A stretch of 6,718 nucleotides of DNA from Bifidobacterium breve (GTDB lineage Bacteria > Actinomycetota > Actinomycetes > Mycobacteriales > Mycobacteriaceae), in NCBI GenBank assembly GCA_943331415.1, contig CALQLM010000066.1:1-6718 (forward strand), written 5' to 3'. Positions 4,865 through 6,718 of this stretch are shown in pieces. The translations under genes were made by a program, and so were the position numbers. Under the pieces are notes generated by a model. The model was not told where the DNA came from, made no database searches, and saw only the letters and a program-made list of their open reading frames with translations. Numbering within the stretch: position 1 is the stretch's first letter; every line of letters starts with the position of its first letter.

Positions 4865-6388
4865 CTTCACGTCGAAGGACACCGTGTGCCAGCCGGTCGC
4901 CCCATCGGGGATGACGCCCATCGGGTCGCCGGTCTGTACCGCTCCGGTGTTATCGGTCGCCCGCACGGAGATGGTGTGCGGTCCGGGTGTGGCATTCCAC
5001 GGGAAGCTCCACAGCCGCCAGGTGTCATTGGAATACGCTGCACCCAGTTGGGCCGGCTGCCACGGACCGTCGTCAATACGCACCTCCACGGCTTTGATGC
5101 CCCGGTACTGCGCCCACGCCACCCCGCCAAATGTCGTCGGGCCCGCGCCGATCCGCTGACCGCTGCGCGGGACGTCGATCCGGGACTGAGTCTTGATGGG
5201 TGCTTGGGCCGACCATCCCAGCTTGGTCCAGTACGCCTCGCTGCGATCGAATCGGGTCAACTCCAGATCGGTCACCCACTTGGTGGCTGAGACGAAGCCG
5301 TACAGGCCCGGCACCACCAGCCGTGCCGGGTAACCGTGCTCGACCGGAAGCGGTACACCGTTCATGCCGATCGCGAGCATCGAATCCCGCTTATCTGTCA
5401 GCGCCTCCACCGGAGTGCCGGCGGTCCAGCCGTCAATCGACGTGGAAAGCACCATATCGGCATCGGAGGCAATTCCGGCGTCGCGAAGGAGATCCCGAAC
5501 CCGATACCCGACCCAGGTCGCATTGGAAATGAGTTCGCCGCCAACCGGGTTGGACACGCATGTCAGTGTCACCGTCTGCTCGATCGGCTCGAAGCGTTTC
5601 AGATCGTCGAAGGTATACGTGAGTTCGCGGTCGACCATGCCGTGGATGCGCAACCGCCAATCGGCCCGCGATACCTGCGGCACGCTCAGCGCGGTGTCGA
5701 TGCGATAGAAGTCGGAATTCGCGGTGATGAAACTCGGCAGCGCAACGCCTTTCGGGGTGACGTCGGCCGGCGGTGGTGGGGGAGCGGACGCAGGCACCGG
5801 CAGCGCCAGGGTGTCGCGCTCGCCGGATACCGACCGGAGTCGGCGGGTGAGCAGTGCGCCCGCCACCCCGCTGACAAGTCCGGCCGCGGTGAAGCCGAGT
5901 GTCACCAGGGACAGTCGCCGGCCCCCGTCGACTCGGTCGGTGGTGTCCACACGATCACCGATCCGGCCGGAGGTCAGCAGGCGCAGCACCGCGATCGCAC
6001 AGGCCACCCCGATCACCGTCGGCACGATATCGGCGAGTCCGGCCCCGGGCCGGGCCAGGACCGCCGCACATCCGGCCACGCCGGCGGCGGCAAAAGCCAG
6101 GCTTCCGAGCGGAATGCGTGAGCGCTCCCACCGAGCGGTGAATGCGGCCACCGCAGCGATGACCGCGAGCACCATCACCGAGAGGAACAACTTGTCAGAG
6201 GTCCCAAAGGTCTGGATCGCCCATTCCTTGACCGGGCCGGGTGTGAGGTTCACCACCGCGGTCCCCACCGAGGTGCGCACATCGGCCGCGGGGGAGAAGA
6301 AGGTGGCCAGCAGCTGCGCCACGCCCACACCCACGGCGGCGGCGGCCACCCCAGCGCCCATGCGCAGACCAGTCGAAGTGTCAGCCAT
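4862..6388 (-). CDS. membrane-anchored sulfite-oxidase-like molybdopterin oxidoreductase
   Basis: This 508-aa protein has five hydrophobic segments (about 9-31, 66-84, 94-112, 118-137 and 161-180). A Pro-rich linker (PVPASAPPPPPADV, 197-210) leads to a sulfite-oxidase-fold domain from about 215. C277 in TLTCVSNPVGG is the expected molybdenum ligand, and HGYPARLVVPGLYG (351-364) fits the molybdopterin-binding region. The C-terminal part (about 395-508, GVAWAQYRGIKAVEVRIDDG onward) is the Ig-like Mo-co dimerisation domain. Basic loops place the enzyme domain outside the cytoplasm. A twin-arginine stretch, GGRRLSLV (155-162), directly precedes the last helix, and TRRLRS follows it. The sulfite oxidase motif around the Cys (CAGNRR) is not conserved, so the substrate is unknown. 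It resembles mycobacterial Rv0218-type proteins. The ATG at 6388 has no Shine-Dalgarno, but a TAGATT hexamer lies 6 nt before it. Confidence 0.88.
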   Translation of the reverse strand: MADTSTGLRMGAGVAAAAVGVGVAQLLATFFSPAADVRTSVGTAVVNLTPGPVKEWAIQTFGTSDKLFLSVMVLAVIAAVAAFTARWERSRIPLGSLAFAAAGVAGCAAVLARPGAGLADIVPTVIGVACAIAVLRLLTSGRIGDRVDTTDRVDGGRRLSLVTLGFTAAGLVSGVAGALLTRRLRSVSGERDTLALPVPASAPPPPPADVTPKGVALPSFITANSDFYRIDTALSVPQVSRADWRLRIHGMVDRELTYTFDDLKRFEPIEQTVTLTCVSNPVGGELISNATWVGYRVRDLLRDAGIASDADMVLSTSIDGWTAGTPVEALTDKRDSMLAIGMNGVPLPVEHGYPARLVVPGLYGFVSATKWVTDLELTRFDRSEAYWTKLGWSAQAPIKTQSRIDVPRSGQRIGAGPTTFGGVAWAQYRGIKAVEVRIDDGPWQPAQLGAAYSNDTWRLWSFPWNATPGPHTISVRATDNTGAVQTGDPMGVIPDGATGWHTVSFDVK

Positions 6389-6394
6389 GAGGGA

Positions 6395-6400
6395 AATCTA
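6395..6400 (-). promoter_or_regulatory. possible -10 element of the molybdoprotein gene (leaderless)
   Basis: The minus strand reads TAGATT followed by TCCCTC and then the ATG at 6388. The TANNNT form and the 6-nt spacing would place the transcript start at the start codon. No clear -35 is seen, and the call rests on the hexamer plus the lack of any Shine-Dalgarno. Confidence 0.4.
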
Positions 6401-6438
6401 CCGCCGCGGAGTCCCGTAGGGCGATTACCGGACGGTGA

Positions 6439-6451
6439 CGGTCATTGACCG
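6439..6451. promoter_or_regulatory. 13-bp palindrome between divergent genes, candidate operator
   Basis: CGGTCA-T-TGACCG is a perfect 6-1-6 palindrome in the 124-bp gap between the molybdoprotein gene and the short-chain dehydrogenase gene. Its right side contains TTGACC, which resembles a -35, but no -10 is found at a proper distance on the plus strand. A TAACGT hexamer at 6478-6483 is a weak -10 candidate for the dehydrogenase gene. The palindrome is a plausible binding site for a dimeric regulator acting on one or both genes. Confidence 0.35.
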
Positions 6452-6501
6452 GATGTCGGCGCCGCGAATGTGGGCGGTAACGTGCCGGTAGGTCCGTCGA
6501 C

Positions 6502-6507
6502 AGGAGG
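6502..6507 (+). promoter_or_regulatory. ribosome-binding site of the short-chain dehydrogenase gene
   Basis: AGGAGG lies 5 nt before the ATG at 6513. This is a full consensus site and fixes the start. It contrasts with the other plus-strand genes here, which lack one. Confidence 0.85.
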
Positions 6508-6512
6508 TTGGG

Positions 6513-6718
6513 ATGGAGATCTCGGGCAAGAAGGTAGTCGTGGTGGGCGGAGCCTCCGGCTTCGGCCGAGCGAGTGCGGAACTACTGGCCTCCCACGGCG
6601 CCGACGTGGCGATCCTCGACCGGGAAGGATCCGACGGCAAAGCGGTCGCCGCCGGCCTGGGCGGTCCGTTCTTCGCCGTCGACGTCACCAACTTCGCCGA
6701 GACCGAGGAAGCCCTGAA
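6513..6718 (+). CDS. short-chain dehydrogenase/reductase (SDR), 3' truncated
   Basis: The first 68 codons are visible before the window ends. They form the start of a Rossmann fold: strand KKVVVV (6-11), the glycine-rich dinucleotide motif GGASGFG (12-18), helix RASAELLASHGA, and strand DVAILD (31-36), whose final Asp usually favours NAD(H) over NADP(H). FFAVDVT follows, with the DVT Asp that contacts the adenine ring. The pattern resembles 3-hydroxyacyl-CoA dehydrogenases of the HSD10 type, which would suit a fatty-acid or sterol degrading context, but the catalytic Ser-Tyr-Lys lies beyond the window and the substrate is unknown. The Thr that usually begins the motif (TGGASG) is a Val here. 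The gene is divergent from the molybdoprotein gene, and its start is fixed by a consensus ribosome-binding site. Confidence 0.85.
   Translation, partial: MEISGKKVVVVGGASGFGRASAELLASHGADVAILDREGSDGKAVAAGLGGPFFAVDVTNFAETEEAL

Noticed and set aside
5336..6419. Two long plus-strand open frames opposite the molybdoprotein gene
   Set aside because: Both are antisense to an intact sulfite-oxidase-like domain and membrane anchor, and their products lack any recognisable fold.
6425..6691. Minus-strand open frame overlapping the short-chain dehydrogenase start
   Set aside because: The plus strand has a consensus ribosome-binding site and a clear Rossmann motif here. The antisense product has no such support.
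1..6718. CRISPR array, tRNA, rRNA, insertion sequence or prophage attachment site
   Set aside because: No regularly spaced direct repeats, no tRNA-like cloverleaf, no transposase and no terminal repeat pairs were found. The HNH gene alone does not make this a mobile element.

Overview
This is a GC-rich actinobacterial chromosome segment, most likely from a Mycobacterium or Mycolicibacterium. The reasons are a DUF222/HNH protein of the mycobacterial 13E12-repeat type, a two-subunit FadE acyl-CoA dehydrogenase pair, a small actinobacterial winged-helix protein, and strong G/C preference at third codon positions. Almost every base is coding. The only non-coding stretches of any size are about 209 bp (3369-3577) and 124 bp (6389-6512), and both lie between divergent genes.

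Layout. (1) 2-976, plus: C-terminal part of a DUF222 protein with an HNH nuclease domain, cut by the window edge. (2) 973-3368, minus: a two-gene operon, with a 410-aa acyl-CoA dehydrogenase transcribed first and a 381-aa one 17 bp downstream. Their motifs are complementary, which suggests one alpha2-beta2 enzyme acting in beta-oxidation of a bulky (sterol-like or branched) acyl-CoA. (3) 3369-3577: a control region shared with the divergent terC, holding a good promoter, two palindromes over that promoter, and a structured GC-rich element. (4) 3578-4853, plus: a TerC-family membrane protein (probable metal-ion, perhaps manganese, export) followed by a 93-aa winged-helix protein. (5) 4862-6388, minus: a five-helix membrane protein with a sulfite-oxidase-like molybdopterin domain. 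(6) 6513 to the end, plus: the start of a short-chain dehydrogenase.

Themes. Both convergent junctions are extremely tight. The HNH and acyl-CoA dehydrogenase genes share a single CTAG for their two stop codons. The winged-helix and molybdoprotein stops form the ends of one 14-bp inverted repeat. Three genes (terC, the winged-helix gene and the molybdoprotein gene) lack a convincing Shine-Dalgarno and have a -10-like hexamer 6-7 nt before the ATG, which fits the leaderless transcripts common in mycobacteria. The acyl-CoA dehydrogenases and the short-chain dehydrogenase instead have clear ribosome-binding sites.

I see no evidence of a wholly new defence or mobile system. The points most worth following are the palindromic control region upstream of terC, the split active site of the acyl-CoA dehydrogenase pair, and a probable internal Tat signal in the last membrane helix of the molybdoprotein.
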